Of a stretch of DNA of 64,000 nucleotides, positions 51,620-62,172 are shown one piece after another. The stretch covers positions 1 through 64,000 of the forward strand of contig JAEULH010000036.1 in assembly GCA_016793925.1 (NCBI GenBank), given 5' to 3'. A program made the position numbers and the translations under genes. The stretch comes from Rhodospirillales bacterium. GTDB lineage: Bacteria > Pseudomonadota > Alphaproteobacteria > Rhodospirillales > Defluviicoccaceae. The stretch's first letter is position 1, and each line of letters begins with the position of its first letter. The notes under the pieces were generated by a model that was not told the DNA's origin, did no database searches, and was given only the letters and a program-made list of their open reading frames with translations.

Positions 51620-52968
51620 TGCGCTACCTGCCTCTGAGCGAGGACGACCGGCGGCACATGCTCGCGGCCATCGGCGCGCGCGACATCGACGACCTGTTCA
51701 GCGACGTTCCGGCGCCGGCGCGCCTCGCCGATCCGGTCGATCTGCCCGGTCACCAGGGCGAGATTGCGGTCGAACAGGCGTTCCGCGGTTTCGCCGGCCG
51801 CAACCTGAGCCCCGCCGAGGCGCCCTGCTTTCTCGGCGCCGGTCTCTATCGCCATCATGTTCCGGCGGCCGTCGACCATCTGATCCAGCGCGGCGAGTTC
51901 CTGACCGCCTACACGCCCTACCAGCCCGAGGTTGCCCAGGGCACCCTGCAGTACCTGTTCGAGTTCCAGACCCAGGTGGCGCTGCTCACCGGAATGGAGG
52001 TCGCGAACGCGTCGATGTACGACGGTGCGACGGCCTGCGCCGAGGCGGTGCTGATGGCGGTGCGGCTGGGCAAAACCCGCCGTCGGGCGATCGTCGCCGG
52101 CGGCGTCCACCCCCACTATCGGGACGTGGCCGCAACCTACGGCCGCTTCGCCGACATCGACATGATCGCAGCACCGCCGTCGTGGCCGGGAACGGACGAC
52201 CCGGCGGCGCTGATCGACGCCAAGACCGCCTGCGTCGTTGTCCAGAACCCCGACGTCTTCGGCCGGATCCACGACTACAGCGACCTCGCCGAAGCCTGCC
52301 ATCGCGCCGGTGCCTTGCTGATCGTCAACGTCTGCGAGCCGGTCTCGCTCGGTGCGATCACCCCTCCGGGCGAGATGGGCGCCGACATCGTCGTCGGCGA
52401 GGGCCAGTCGTTCGGCAACGCCACCGGCTTCGGCGGCCCGACGGTCGGGTTTTTTGCCACCCATACCCGCTTCGTCCGGCAGATGCCCGGTCGCCTCGTC
52501 GGCCAGACGGTCGACGCCGACGGCCGGCGGGGCTTTGTTTTGACCCTGTCGACCCGCGAGCAGCACATTCGCCGGGAAAAGGCGACGAGCAACATCTGCA
52601 CCAACTCCGGCCTGTGCGCGCTTGCCTTTACCATCCACCTGACCCTGCTGGGTGAGGCCGGGCTGCGCCGGCTGGCGGCGCTCAACCACGCCAACGCCGT
52701 CGCCCTCGCCGACAGGCTCGCCCGGATCCCGGGAATCGAGGTTCCGGACGGCGCGTTTTTCAACGAGCTGACCGTCCGCCTGCCGCGGCCGGCGGCTCCG
52801 GTGGTCGAAAAGCTGGCCGCGGACGGGATTCTCGCCGGCGTCCCGGCGTCGCGACTGTTCGCCGGCGAGCCGGGGATGGAGGCACTGCTGATCCTCGCTG
52901 CCAGCGAACTCACCAGCGAAAGCGACCTGGAACGGCTGGCGGCGGGTCTGCGGGAGGCCTTGTCATGA
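51619..52968 (+). CDS. gcvPA: Glycine dehydrogenase (decarboxylating) subunit 1
   Basis: A 449-residue alpha chain of the split P protein, which decarboxylates glycine with pyridoxal phosphate. Features: [50 protein letters not shown] and [18 protein letters not shown]. This half lacks the PLP lysine, which is in gcvPB. The start overlaps gcvH (TGATG). Confidence 0.95.
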   Translation: MRYLPLSEDDRRHMLAAIGARDIDDLFSDVPAPARLADPVDLPGHQGEIAVEQAFRGFAGRNLSPAEAPCFLGAGLYRHHVPAAVDHLIQRGEFLTAYTPYQPEVAQGTLQYLFEFQTQVALLTGMEVANASMYDGATACAEAVLMAVRLGKTRRRAIVAGGVHPHYRDVAATYGRFADIDMIAAPPSWPGTDDPAALIDAKTACVVVQNPDVFGRIHDYSDLAEACHRAGALLIVNVCEPVSLGAITPPGEMGADIVVGEGQSFGNATGFGGPTVGFFATHTRFVRQMPGRLVGQTVDADGRRGFVLTLSTREQHIRREKATSNICTNSGLCALAFTIHLTLLGEAGLRRLAALNHANAVALADRLARIPGIEVPDGAFFNELTVRLPRPAAPVVEKLAADGILAGVPASRLFAGEPGMEALLILAASELTSESDLERLAAGLREALS

Positions 52969-54482
52969 GCGAGCCTGAGCGGACGTTCAGCGGCCACCGC
53001 GGCCTGCAGCTTGAAGAAGCCCTGATCTTCGAGCAGGGTTCGCCGGAGCGCACCGCCGTCGATCTGCCCCAGCCGGCGAACCGGGTCGATCGGCTGGGCG
53101 GACTGCAGAGGCGCAGCGCAATCGGCCTGCCCGGGCTGTCCGAGCCCGAGGTCGTGCGCCACTACACCCGCCTCAGCCAGAAGAACTACTGCATCGACTC
53201 CGGCCTCTATCCGCTGGGCTCGTGCACGATGAAGCACAACCCGCGGCTCAACGAGAAGGTCGCGCGCTTGCCAGGCCTCGGCGACCTGCACCCGTTGCAG
53301 CCGGTCTCCACCGTCCAGGGCGCGCTCGAGGTCATCCACACCTGCGCCCACTGGCTCATGACGCTGACCGGAATGCCGGCGGTGGCGATGTCGCCCGCCG
53401 CCGGCGCGCACGGTGAACTGGTCGGGCTGATGACGATCCGCGCCGCCATCGAGGACCGCGGCGAGCGGCGCGCAAGGGTGCTGGTGCCGGAGTCGGCCCA
53501 CGGCACCAACCCGGCGACCGCCCATGCCTGCGGCTACGCGGTGGAAGCCATTCCCGCCAATGCGAGGGGTCGCGTCGACCTGGAGGCACTGCGCGCGAAG
53601 CTCGATACCGACGTCGCTGCGATCATGGTGACCAATCCCAATACCTGCGGGCTGTTCGAGTCCGATGTCATCGAGATCGCCGCCGCTGCGCACGCGGTCG
53701 GCGCATTCTTCTACTGCGACGGCGCCAACTTCAACGCCATCGTCGGCCGCGTCCGCCCGGCCGACCTCGGCATCGACTGCATGCACATCAACCTGCACAA
53801 GACCTTCTCCACGCCGCACGGCGGCGGCGGTCCGGGCAGCGGCCCGGTGGTCCTGACGGCGGAATTGGCGCGCTACGCGCCGTTGCCCTACGTCGTCTGC
53901 GAGAGCGGGCGCTACCTGCTGATCGAGCACGGCGCGGACGATCCCGACGCCAGACCGCTGGGCCGCATCAAAGGCTTCCACGGCCAGTTCGGCATGTTCA
54001 CGCGGGCGCTGGCCTACATGATGGCGATGGGCGCCGACGGCCTCAGGCAGGCGTCCGGCGACGCCGTGCTGAACGCCAACTACATCATGGCCCGGCTCAA
54101 GGACGTGCTGCATCCGGCGTTTCCCGGACCCTGCATGCACGAGGTCGTGTTCGACGACACGACGCTCAAGGACACGGGCGTGAGTACGCTGGACCTCGCC
54201 AAGGCGCTGATCGACGAAGGTTTCCATCCGATGACGATGTACTTCCCGCTCGTCGTCCACGGCGCGATGCTCATCGAACCGACCGAAACGGAAAGCCTCG
54301 AGACGCTCGATCTCTTCATCGAAACCATGCGGGCGCTGGTTCTTCGCGCCAAGGCGGGGGAGGCCGCAGCCTTCCATCAGGCGCCGCGGCTGACGCCGCG
54401 TCGTCGTCTGGACGAAACCGCGGCCGCGCGCCGGCCGGTCCTGCGTTGGCAGCCGGCCGCCATCGACAAGGCGGCGGAATAG
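52965..54482 (+). CDS. gcvPB: Glycine dehydrogenase (decarboxylating) subunit 2
   Basis: A 505-residue beta chain of the P protein. The PLP-binding Lys is in [19 protein letters not shown]. Other signatures: [29 protein letters not shown] and ESEVIEIA-like [13 protein letters not shown]. It overlaps gcvPA by ATGA. The last ~30 residues are an Ala/Arg-rich extension. It ends the gcv operon; lpd (L protein) is not here. Confidence 0.95.
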   Translation: MSEPERTFSGHRGLQLEEALIFEQGSPERTAVDLPQPANRVDRLGGLQRRSAIGLPGLSEPEVVRHYTRLSQKNYCIDSGLYPLGSCTMKHNPRLNEKVARLPGLGDLHPLQPVSTVQGALEVIHTCAHWLMTLTGMPAVAMSPAAGAHGELVGLMTIRAAIEDRGERRARVLVPESAHGTNPATAHACGYAVEAIPANARGRVDLEALRAKLDTDVAAIMVTNPNTCGLFESDVIEIAAAAHAVGAFFYCDGANFNAIVGRVRPADLGIDCMHINLHKTFSTPHGGGGPGSGPVVLTAELARYAPLPYVVCESGRYLLIEHGADDPDARPLGRIKGFHGQFGMFTRALAYMMAMGADGLRQASGDAVLNANYIMARLKDVLHPAFPGPCMHEVVFDDTTLKDTGVSTLDLAKALIDEGFHPMTMYFPLVVHGAMLIEPTETESLETLDLFIETMRALVLRAKAGEAAAFHQAPRLTPRRRLDETAAARRPVLRWQPAAIDKAAE

Positions 54483-54528
54483 CCTCCCGTCGTCGCACGG
54501 GACGCCGGGTGCTGACGGCGCCGCCGCG

Positions 54529-55989
54529 ATGACCGACCCGAGCCTCAGGAGCCTGAGTCACGCCGTCGACGGGCGGGTGATCGTCAAGTACCTGGGGATG
54601 CTGTCGCTGTCTCTGGCGGCAATGGCCGCGGTTCCGGCGGCCGTCGCCGCGGCGTTGGGCGAAGTGACCGCGGCGGAACGCTACGCATCGGTTTTCGCCG
54701 TTCTGCTGCTCGCCGGGTTCCTTGGGTCGCGTCGCGCCGCGGCTGCAGACATCCAGATCAACGAAGGCCTGGTCATCGTCGCCCTGACCTTCATCCTGGG
54801 CGCGCTGGTGATGACGTGGCCGTTCATGTCGGCCGGGCTTTCACTGATCGACGCGCTGTTCGAGGCCGTGTCCGGCCTGACGACGACCGGCCTGTCGACC
54901 CTGCCCAGCGTCGAACATATGCCGGCATCGTTCCTGTTTACCCGCTCGTGGCTGCAGTGGTACGGCGGCCTCGTCATCATCGTCGTCGCCCTCGCCGTGA
55001 TCATCGGGCCCAGCGCCGGTGCCCGGAGACTGGCGGTGGACGAGGGCGACGCCGCCGAAGGGGTGGCTTCGACGCGGATGCGGGCGCGCAGCGTGCTCAA
55101 AGTCTACGTCGCGTTGACACTCGCCGGCATCGTCCTAACCTGGCTGGCCGGCGCGACGCCGACGGATGCGTTGATCCACACGCTCTCGGCGATCTCGACG
55201 GGCGGCTTTTCCAACCACGACGCCAGCGCCGGAGGCCTTGGCGCTCCGGCCGCAGCCACGGTGTCGCTCATCTCGCTGATCGGCGCGATCTCGCTCTCCC
55301 TGCAGGCCAGCGCCATCCGCAACCCCCGCCTGCTGTGGAGCGACGGCGAGGTGCGCGCGATTGTCGCCGTCGTTCTTCTCACCGCGGCGGCCTTGATGGC
55401 CTGCATGTCCGCAAAGTCCGGTCTCTCGCTGGGCGGCATCGGCGAAGCGCTTTTCCTTGCCGTCTCTTCGCAGACGACCAGCGGGTTTGCGTTGACGCCG
55501 ATCGCCGCCCTTGCGCCGGCGGCGAAACTGGTGCTGATCTTCTCGATGCTGATCGGCGGCGACATGGGCTCGACCGCCGGCGGGATCAAGATCTTCCGCC
55601 TCCTCGTCATTGGCCGGGTGCTGCAGTTGCTGCTCGTGCGGACCTGCATCGCCAACCATGCCGTCGTGACCCCGCGCGTCGCCGGGCGCATCGTCGGCGA
55701 CGAAGAGATCCGCGTCGCCTGCGGCATCGTCGCCGCCTACGCCGCGGTCATTCTCGTCTCCTGGTTCGTGTTCGTCGCCTGGGGCTTGGCGCCGCTCGAT
55801 GCGCTCTTCGACGTGGTTTCTGCCGCCGCCACGGTCGGACTGTCGACCGGCGTCACGTCGGCGAGCCTGCCCGCCGCGCTCAAGGGGCTGCTCTGCATCG
55901 ACATGCTGATGGGCAGGCTTGAAATCATCGCCGTGCTGGTGCTTGTCTATCCGCGCACCTGGTTGGGACGACGGGCGGCGCGTCCCTAG
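54529..55989 (+). CDS. trkH: TrkH-family potassium uptake protein
   Basis: A 486-residue K+ channel-like transporter made of four membrane-pore-membrane repeats. The four filter segments are visible: GLTTTGLST, SAISTGGFSN, SQTTSGFA and AATVGLST. It takes up K+ at the inner membrane under control of a cytoplasmic RCK protein, probably the one encoded next. ATG 54529 lies 46 bases after the gcv operon. Confidence 0.94.
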   Translation: MTDPSLRSLSHAVDGRVIVKYLGMLSLSLAAMAAVPAAVAAALGEVTAAERYASVFAVLLLAGFLGSRRAAAADIQINEGLVIVALTFILGALVMTWPFMSAGLSLIDALFEAVSGLTTTGLSTLPSVEHMPASFLFTRSWLQWYGGLVIIVVALAVIIGPSAGARRLAVDEGDAAEGVASTRMRARSVLKVYVALTLAGIVLTWLAGATPTDALIHTLSAISTGGFSNHDASAGGLGAPAAATVSLISLIGAISLSLQASAIRNPRLLWSDGEVRAIVAVVLLTAAALMACMSAKSGLSLGGIGEALFLAVSSQTTSGFALTPIAALAPAAKLVLIFSMLIGGDMGSTAGGIKIFRLLVIGRVLQLLLVRTCIANHAVVTPRVAGRIVGDEEIRVACGIVAAYAAVILVSWFVFVAWGLAPLDALFDVVSAAATVGLSTGVTSASLPAALKGLLCIDMLMGRLEIIAVLVLVYPRTWLGRRAARP

Positions 55990-56029
55990 ACCGGGCGCCG
56001 TCGAAGGCACGAAAGAGGAGACGGGCGAG

Positions 56030-56698
56030 GTGAGGTTCGCGTTCGTCGGCGCCGGCGCCACGGCCGTTGGCGCCGCGAAGATGCTGATCAGGGGCGGCCA
56101 CGAGGTCATCCTCGTCGACATCGACCCGGCCAAGATCAAGATCCTGACCGAGGAGATCGATTGCGGCCTGGTTGCCGGCGACGGCTCGAAGCCGGCCGTT
56201 CTGCGCGATGTCGGTCCGGCCGATACCGAGCTGCTCGTCTGCGTGACCGACAACGACGAGACCAATATCCTCGCCACCCTGGTCGCTCGTTCGCTCGGCT
56301 TTCGCCGGATCGTGACCAAAATCGAGGAGCCCGAGTTCGAGCACATCTGCGTCGAGCTCGGCCTCGAAGACATCATCATTCCCAGCCGCGACGCGGCGCA
56401 GCGGCTGGCGGATATCGCCACCGGCGCCCTGCCGGAAGAGGTTTCGCGCTACTTCAAGGCCGGAGCGCGGATGTTCTCGTTCGTCGCCGGCGAGACCGCG
56501 GCCGGTCCGGTCGCGAAGCTGGATCTGCCCAGCCGCTGCCGCGTCATGTGCCTTTACAGAAAGGGCGAGTTGATCGTCGCCGACGCCGATACCACCATTA
56601 ACAGCGGCGACGAGGTGGTGCTGTTCACCCACGAGAAAAACCTGCCGCAGCTCAAGGAGCGCTGGGTCAAGTCGCGGGCGAACGGGCAAACGCCATGA
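56030..56698 (+). CDS. TrkA-type RCK regulator, single repeat
   Basis: A 222-residue protein with one RCK_N domain (Rossmann FVGAGATAVGAAKML and VDIDPAKI) and one RCK_C domain (VAKLDLPSRCRVMCLYRKGE). E. coli TrkA has two such units; single-unit forms resemble KtrA. It binds NAD(H)/ATP and gates TrkH. GTG 56030 has GAGGAG nine bases upstream, and the gene begins 40 bases after trkH. Confidence 0.9.
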   Translation: MRFAFVGAGATAVGAAKMLIRGGHEVILVDIDPAKIKILTEEIDCGLVAGDGSKPAVLRDVGPADTELLVCVTDNDETNILATLVARSLGFRRIVTKIEEPEFEHICVELGLEDIIIPSRDAAQRLADIATGALPEEVSRYFKAGARMFSFVAGETAAGPVAKLDLPSRCRVMCLYRKGELIVADADTTINSGDEVVLFTHEKNLPQLKERWVKSRANGQTP

Positions 56699-56759
56699 AC
56701 GGGAGCATCGCTGTGGCGCGGCGCGCAGCGCGTGCGGATAGGGACTCGAGACCGGCGCG

Positions 56760-57212
56760 ATGACGACGCATACGGAAACGCGCGATATCGCCGCACCGCG
56801 GGAGGTGGTGTTCGATCTTGTCGCCGACGTCGAGCGCTACCCGGAGTTCCTGCCGTTGTGGAACGAGGCGCGGGTCTACCGCCATAGTCGCGGCGGGATC
56901 TACTTCACCGAGCAGGAGGTGGGGATCGGCCCGATCCGGCAGCGGTTCCATACCCGCACAACCCTTGTTCGGCCCGAGCGCATCGACATTACCTCAAACG
57001 ACCCCAGCTTTCGCACCTTCCATATCGGCTGGGAGTTCGCCGAACGGCCCGGCGGTTGTCGCGTCTGCATCGTCCTGAGCTGGCGGGTAAAGTCGTGGTT
57101 GTTGCAGCGCGGGATCGATATGGTCCTGCCCGAGACGGCGAAGTCCATGGTCGACGCCTTCGAGCGGCAGGCCCGCCAGGCCGTGAACGCCGCCGGGCGC
57201 TCATCGTCGTGA
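56760..57212 (+). CDS. COQ10/RatA-type START-fold protein
   Basis: A 150-residue protein: RDIAAPREVVFDLVADVERYPEFLPLW, the family start, then a hydrophobic ligand-binding barrel and a C-terminal helix (MVDAFERQARQAV). COQ10 homologs bind coenzyme Q and support respiration; the same family was named RatA in E. coli. Cytoplasmic or peripheral. Monocistronic or read with trk genes. Confidence 0.9.
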   Translation: MTTHTETRDIAAPREVVFDLVADVERYPEFLPLWNEARVYRHSRGGIYFTEQEVGIGPIRQRFHTRTTLVRPERIDITSNDPSFRTFHIGWEFAERPGGCRVCIVLSWRVKSWLLQRGIDMVLPETAKSMVDAFERQARQAVNAAGRSSS

Positions 57213-57237
57213 GCGCGGCGATCGCAAGGAATACGCA

Positions 57238-58056
57238 GTGGCCATTCGCGATTTGCTGATACACGTCGACACGACACCGGCGGCGGGCCGTCGGCTCGAC
57301 CTCGCCGTTGCGCTCGCGGCGCGGCTGGAAGCGCGCCTGATCGGCTTTTTTGCCGCGGCCGACAGCCATGTACAAGGTCTGTCGTCGCTTACCCGCCAAG
57401 AGCACCTTCTGCGCGTCGTCGCCAACGCCGAGCCGTCCTTCCACGAGCGCGCCGCCGCCGCCGGCGTGGCGGCCGAGTGGCGTTCGACGGTTCCCCGCGA
57501 CGATGTCGGCGTGGCGCGAGAGGTCATCCATGCCGCTCGCTCGGTCGATCTCGTCGTCCTCGGTCAGTTCGATCCCGGCAGTGCCGACGGCGCGCTGCCG
57601 CCGACGCTGGTGGAGCAGACGGTGATGCGGTCCGGTCGGCCGGTGCTCGTCGTCCCCTTCGCGGGAACCTTCAACGCCATGGCCAGGCGGGTGATCATCG
57701 CCTGGAACGGCAGTCGCGAGGCGGCGCGGGCGCTCAACGACGCGCTGCCGCTGCTGGCCGACGCCGACGAGGTCACCGTGCTGGCGCTTGCGCCGGTCCG
57801 ACCCGCCTCGCCGATGGGGGAAGCGGCCTCGACCCGGATCGTCCGTCATCTCAACGACCACGGAATCGCCGCGAAGCCCGACCGCCTGGTCTTCAAGGCC
57901 CGAGAGATCGACCCGGCCGAACGGCTGCTGTCGCATCTCGCCGATTGCGCCGCCGACCTGCTGGTGATGGGTGCCTGGCCGCGCACGGGCGAGCGGAACA
58001 GCCTGACCACCGGCGTACTCGCACGGACGACCGTGCCCATGCTGCTGTCTTATTGA
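57238..58056 (+). CDS. Tandem universal stress protein
   Basis: A 272-residue protein with two UspA folds. The first (1-140) has LLIHVDTTPAAGRRLDLA and VDLVVLGQ; the second (145-272) has VIIAWNGSREAARALNDALP and ends LVMGAWPRTGERNSLTTGVLARTTVPMLLSY. GTG 57238 with AAGGA upstream. The usual ATP-binding G-x2-G-x9-G pattern in the second fold is imperfect. Role: general stress survival; the ligand is not clear. Confidence 0.88.
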   Translation: MAIRDLLIHVDTTPAAGRRLDLAVALAARLEARLIGFFAAADSHVQGLSSLTRQEHLLRVVANAEPSFHERAAAAGVAAEWRSTVPRDDVGVAREVIHAARSVDLVVLGQFDPGSADGALPPTLVEQTVMRSGRPVLVVPFAGTFNAMARRVIIAWNGSREAARALNDALPLLADADEVTVLALAPVRPASPMGEAASTRIVRHLNDHGIAAKPDRLVFKAREIDPAERLLSHLADCAADLLVMGAWPRTGERNSLTTGVLARTTVPMLLSY

Positions 58057-58114
58057 CGATGCGAAAATACGGTTCGGTTCCGACCGCTTGCGGCCGGACC
58101 ATCGCGAGCCGGCA

Positions 58115-60190
58115 ATGAGCGTCGCCGACAGCGAGACGCTGATTCGCCACGCGCCTGCCGATCAACGCCTGAAACCCGGTCCGGATCACGGACGAACCGG
58201 CGGCGGCTCCGCAGCGCCGATGCCGCTGCAATACCGTCCCGATATCGATGGTCTGCGCGCCGTCGCGGTCATCCTGGTCGTTCTGTTTCACTTCGGCGTC
58301 AAAGGCTTCAGCGGCGGCTACATCGGCGTCGACGTCTTCTTCGTGATCTCGGGTTTCCTGATCACAAGCCTGATCCACGATGAGATCGTCCAGGGGCGCT
58401 TTTCCTTCGCCCGCTTCTACGAGCGGCGCATCCGCAGGATCATCCCGGCGCTGTTCGTCGTCGTGGCGGCATCGTTCGTCGCCGGCTGGTTCATCCTGCT
58501 GCCCTGGGATTACGACAACTTCGCGCGGTCGGCTTTGGCGACCGTCACGTTCGTTTCGAACATCTGGTTCTGGCACGAGACCGAGGACTACTTCTCGCGC
58601 GCAGGCGAGTACGCGCCGCTGCTGCACACGTGGTCCCTGGCAGTGGAGGAGCAGTTCTATATCGTCTTCCCGCCGCTGTTGATCCTCCTTGCGCGCCTGT
58701 TGCGTCCGCGCCGGCTCATGGCTCTCGTCGCCGCCGTTTGCGCCGTATCCTTCGTCTATTCCGCATTTCTGGTCGCGCACCAGCCGGAAGCGGCATTCTT
58801 CCTGTCGCCCGGGCGCGCATGGGAGCTTGGGCTCGGTGCGCTGTTGGCGCTCGGCCTCGCCCCGCGGCTCGGGAACGACTGGCTGCGCGAGGCGTTGGCG
58901 GTGGCCGGCCTTGCCGCGATCATCGCCGCGGCGGTCCTGTTCCGCCACGGAACGCCGTTCCCGGGGTACGCCGCCCTGGCTCCCTGTCTGGGCGCGGCGG
59001 CGCTCATCCATACCGGCGTGCGCGGGCCCGGCCAGCGCCAGACCTGGGTCGCGCGCACCCTGTCGCTGCGCCCCGTCGTCTTCATCGGTCTGATTTCCTA
59101 CTCGCTCTATCTCTGGCACTGGCCGATTCTCGTCTTTCTCCGCCACGTCTTCGCCGATCCGGTCCTGCCGGCGAGGGTGACGCTGCTTGCCGCCGGTGCG
59201 TCCGGCGCGGCGGCCGTGCTGTCCTGGCTGTTCGTCGAGCGGCCGTTGCGCGCCCGTGGGCGGATCCGGCGGCGGGAGGTGTTCGTCGCCTGGGGGGCGG
59301 CGTCGGTCGTCATCGGCTGTCTGGCCCTCTCGATTTGCCTGACCGACGGGATGCGCGGCCGCGCCATGAGCCCTGCGGTGCTCGCCGCCGACGCGGCGAC
59401 GAGAGATCGAAACCCGAGAACGGACGAATGCTTCGAGGTCGACCCGAAAGCCGGCCTGTGCACCTTCGGCGCCGCCGACGGGGCCAAGGCCGACCTGCTG
59501 TTTTGGGGCGACTCGCACGCCAATTCCCTGCTGCCGGGGATGGATGTTGCCGCCCGCGCCATAAACAGGAGCGGCGTCTTCGCGGCGCTCGGCGGCTGTC
59601 CGCCGCTCCTCGACTTCATGTCAGACGACGGGGATGCCGCCCTGGAATGCAAGCAGTTCAACGACGCGGTCATGGCCGAACTGAACAACCGCGAGGACAT
59701 CCGGACCGTCGTGTTGACGGCCCGCTGGGTTGCCTACGTCGAAGGCAAGGGTCGGAACAAGGAAGCAGCCGATCCGGCCGCGTCGTTCCAGAGCGCGGTA
59801 ATGCGGACGGTCGAGACGATACGCGCCAGCGGGCGCTCGGTGCTCATCCTCGGCGATGTCCCCGATGTCGGCTGGGACGTGCCGCGCAGGATCATCGCCG
59901 CCGAGCGCTGGAACCTGCCGTTGCCGCCCGTCCCCGATCTCGCCGCGGCGCGCGCGCTGAACGCCGACGCGGCGCAGGCTCTTGCGGCCGCGGCGCGGCG
60001 TCCGAGCGTCCGGTTCGTCCCGTTGATCGACGCCTTGTGCCGACCGCAGTGTGTCGTGACCGAAGACGACGGCAGGCCGATCTTTTCCGATACCGATCAT
60101 CTCACGGCGAGCGCGGCGCGGGACCTGTTGGCGCCCATCCTGATCGAAGCCCTGACCGGCCAACAGGTCCCGGCGCTCGGCGATCATTGA
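58115..60190 (+). CDS. OafA-type acyltransferase with SGNH domain
   Basis: A 691-residue protein. Residues ~40-370 form the ten-helix acyltransferase-3 domain (YRPDIDGLRAVAVILVVLFHFG, YIGVDVFFVISGFLIT, RFYERRIRRIIPAL, HTWSLAVEEQFYIVFP). Residues ~440-690 form a periplasmic SGNH hydrolase-like domain with GDSHANSLL and DTDHLTASAA. Such fused enzymes transfer acetyl or other acyl groups onto lipopolysaccharide, peptidoglycan or exopolysaccharide. The acceptor here is unknown. ATG 58115 is preferred over an ATG at 58088. Confidence 0.92.
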   Translation: MSVADSETLIRHAPADQRLKPGPDHGRTGGGSAAPMPLQYRPDIDGLRAVAVILVVLFHFGVKGFSGGYIGVDVFFVISGFLITSLIHDEIVQGRFSFARFYERRIRRIIPALFVVVAASFVAGWFILLPWDYDNFARSALATVTFVSNIWFWHETEDYFSRAGEYAPLLHTWSLAVEEQFYIVFPPLLILLARLLRPRRLMALVAAVCAVSFVYSAFLVAHQPEAAFFLSPGRAWELGLGALLALGLAPRLGNDWLREALAVAGLAAIIAAAVLFRHGTPFPGYAALAPCLGAAALIHTGVRGPGQRQTWVARTLSLRPVVFIGLISYSLYLWHWPILVFLRHVFADPVLPARVTLLAAGASGAAAVLSWLFVERPLRARGRIRRREVFVAWGAASVVIGCLALSICLTDGMRGRAMSPAVLAADAATRDRNPRTDECFEVDPKAGLCTFGAADGAKADLLFWGDSHANSLLPGMDVAARAINRSGVFAALGGCPPLLDFMSDDGDAALECKQFNDAVMAELNNREDIRTVVLTARWVAYVEGKGRNKEAADPAASFQSAVMRTVETIRASGRSVLILGDVPDVGWDVPRRIIAAERWNLPLPPVPDLAAARALNADAAQALAAAARRPSVRFVPLIDALCRPQCVVTEDDGRPIFSDTDHLTASAARDLLAPILIEALTGQQVPALGDH

Positions 60191-60269
60191 GGCTGCGTGC
60201 CTTGTGTTAAGGTGCCGGCGGCGGCGGCGGTGCGGAATGCGACCCGGGTAACAGCAGCGAAAGGCGCAC

Positions 60270-61127
60270 ATGGGCAAGGCATGGTCCATCATCGACGGTC
60301 ATCTCCGGGCGATGGCCGATCAGGCGATCGGCTACCTGCCGGCGATTTCCATCGCCATTCTGATCGTCATCGCGACCTGGATCGCCGACAAGATCCTCGA
60401 TCGGATCGTCGCCTCGGCCATGGGCCGGGCCCGGTTGCGCCGCGGCCTGGTCGAGGTTGTGCAGAAGCTGACCTCGGTTCTGCTCTGGATCCTCGGCCTC
60501 CTCATCGCGACGACGGTCATCTTTCCGAGCATGACGCCCGGCCGGCTGGTGACCGCCGTCGGCCTCGGCTCCATCGCCATCGGCTTCGCCTTCAAGGACA
60601 TCTTCGAAAACTTCATCGCCGGGATCCTGATCCTGTTCCGCGAGCCGTTTCGCCTCGGCGACTACATCGAGTGTTCGGATATCGAAGGTCAGGTCGAGCG
60701 GATCACCATTCGCGACACCCACATCCGCCAGGTCGACGGGCAGCGGGTGGTCATTCCCAACGCGATGCTGTTCAAGGATCCGGTCACCGTGCGCACCGAC
60801 CAGGACCTGCGCCGGACGACCATTGTCTGCGGCGTCGCCTACGGCGAGGACGTGGACAAGGCCCGCGACGTCATTCGCCGGGCGGTCGAGCCGCTGCGCA
60901 GCGTCCGCACCGACCCGCCCGTCCAGATCTTCGCCCAGGCCTTCGGCGCCAGCAGCATCGACTTCGAGGTGACCTGGTGGACCGGCTCGCGTCCCATCGA
61001 CATCCGCATCTCGCGCGACGAAGTGGTGGCGGCGGTCAAGCGCGGGCTCGACGATGCCGGGATCGAAATCCCGTTCCCCTACCGGACGCTGACCTTCAAG
61101 GAGCCGGTTTCCGTACTCACGCCGTAA
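60270..61127 (+). CDS. MscS-type mechanosensitive channel
   Basis: A 285-residue small-conductance channel. Three membrane helices are followed by the pore-lining helix (VGLGSIAIGFAFKDIFENFIAGILIL), the beta domain (FRLGDYIECSDIEGQVERI, RQVDGQRVVIPNAMLF) and the C-terminal vestibule. It releases solutes on hypo-osmotic shock. ATG 60270; the gene stands alone, convergent with the glutathionyl-hydroquinone reductase gene. Confidence 0.94.
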   Translation: MGKAWSIIDGHLRAMADQAIGYLPAISIAILIVIATWIADKILDRIVASAMGRARLRRGLVEVVQKLTSVLLWILGLLIATTVIFPSMTPGRLVTAVGLGSIAIGFAFKDIFENFIAGILILFREPFRLGDYIECSDIEGQVERITIRDTHIRQVDGQRVVIPNAMLFKDPVTVRTDQDLRRTTIVCGVAYGEDVDKARDVIRRAVEPLRSVRTDPPVQIFAQAFGASSIDFEVTWWTGSRPIDIRISRDEVVAAVKRGLDDAGIEIPFPYRTLTFKEPVSVLTP

Positions 61128-61191
61128 GGCGATTGCGCGGCCGTCGGACGCTCGCGTGCGGAGCATCCGAAGCCGGCGCCGGCGACGGAGG

Positions 61192-62157
61192 TCACGCGGC
61201 GTGGCCCGCGCGCGGAAGGACGTCGCGTCGATGCGGCGCCATCAGGTCGAGCGCCGGGCCTTTCGGGATGATCCCGTTCGGGTTGACCGTCCGATGGCTG
61301 CCGTAATAGTGGGCCTTGATGTGATCGAAGTGCACCGTCGCGGCGACGCCGGGAACCTGGTAGAGTTCGCGGAGGTAGCCCCACAGGTTCGGGTAGTCGA
61401 CGATCCGCCTCAGATTGCACTTGAAATGACCGAAGTAGACGGCGTCGAAGCGCACCAGCGTGGTGAACAGCCGCCAGTCGGCCTCGGTGATCCGCTCGCC
61501 CAGGAGGTACCGGCGCTGGCCGAGACGCGCCTCCAGCTCGTCGAGCGTGGCGAACAGCGCGTCGAACGCCTCCTCGTAGGCTTCCTGTGAGGTTGCGAAG
61601 CCGGCCCTGTAGACGCCGTTGTTGACCGTGCGGTAGACGCGGTCGTTGATCGCGTCGATCTCGGCGCGGAGCGGCTCGGGGTAGTAGTCGACCCCGCCGG
61701 CGATGCCGGCGAAGGCGCTGTTGAACATCCGGATGATTTCGGCGGACTCGTTGTTGACGATCGTTCCCAGGTGGCGATCCCACAGCACCGGTACCGTCAC
61801 CCGCCCGGAATAGCCGGGGACGGCCCGGGTGTAGACCTCGTAGAGGTATCGCGCGCCGGCGATCGGATCCGCCCCCTCGCGCAGGGTCCAGCCGTTTTCA
61901 AGCATCAACGGCTCGACCACCGACGCCGATATCGCCTCCTCGAGGCCTTTGAGCGCGCGGAAAATCAAGGTCCGGTGTGCCCACGGGCAGGCGTAGGAGA
62001 CGTAAAGGTGGTAGCGCCCCGCCTCCGCCTTGTGCCCGGAGCTGCCGTCGGCGCTGATCTGCCCGCGGAACCGACTCTCGGCGCGAACGAAACGTCCGCC
62101 GGTCGAGGCCGTCTCGTACCACCGGTCGTGCCAGATCCCGTCAATCAGCATGCCCAT
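61192..62157 (-). CDS. Glutathionyl-hydroquinone reductase
   Basis: A 321-residue Xi-class glutathione transferase (YqjG/EcM4 family). The catalytic Cys57 is in YACPWAHRTL, followed by VPVLWDRHLGTIVNNESAEI. It removes glutathione from glutathionyl-hydroquinones, protecting against quinones. It lies 15 bases downstream of wrbA on the same strand, so two quinone-handling enzymes share an operon. Confidence 0.93.
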   Translation of the reverse strand: MGMLIDGIWHDRWYETASTGGRFVRAESRFRGQISADGSSGHKAEAGRYHLYVSYACPWAHRTLIFRALKGLEEAISASVVEPLMLENGWTLREGADPIAGARYLYEVYTRAVPGYSGRVTVPVLWDRHLGTIVNNESAEIIRMFNSAFAGIAGGVDYYPEPLRAEIDAINDRVYRTVNNGVYRAGFATSQEAYEEAFDALFATLDELEARLGQRRYLLGERITEADWRLFTTLVRFDAVYFGHFKCNLRRIVDYPNLWGYLRELYQVPGVAATVHFDHIKAHYYGSHRTVNPNGIIPKGPALDLMAPHRRDVLPRAGHAA

Positions 62158-62172
62158 GCGTTCGGCTCCTCT

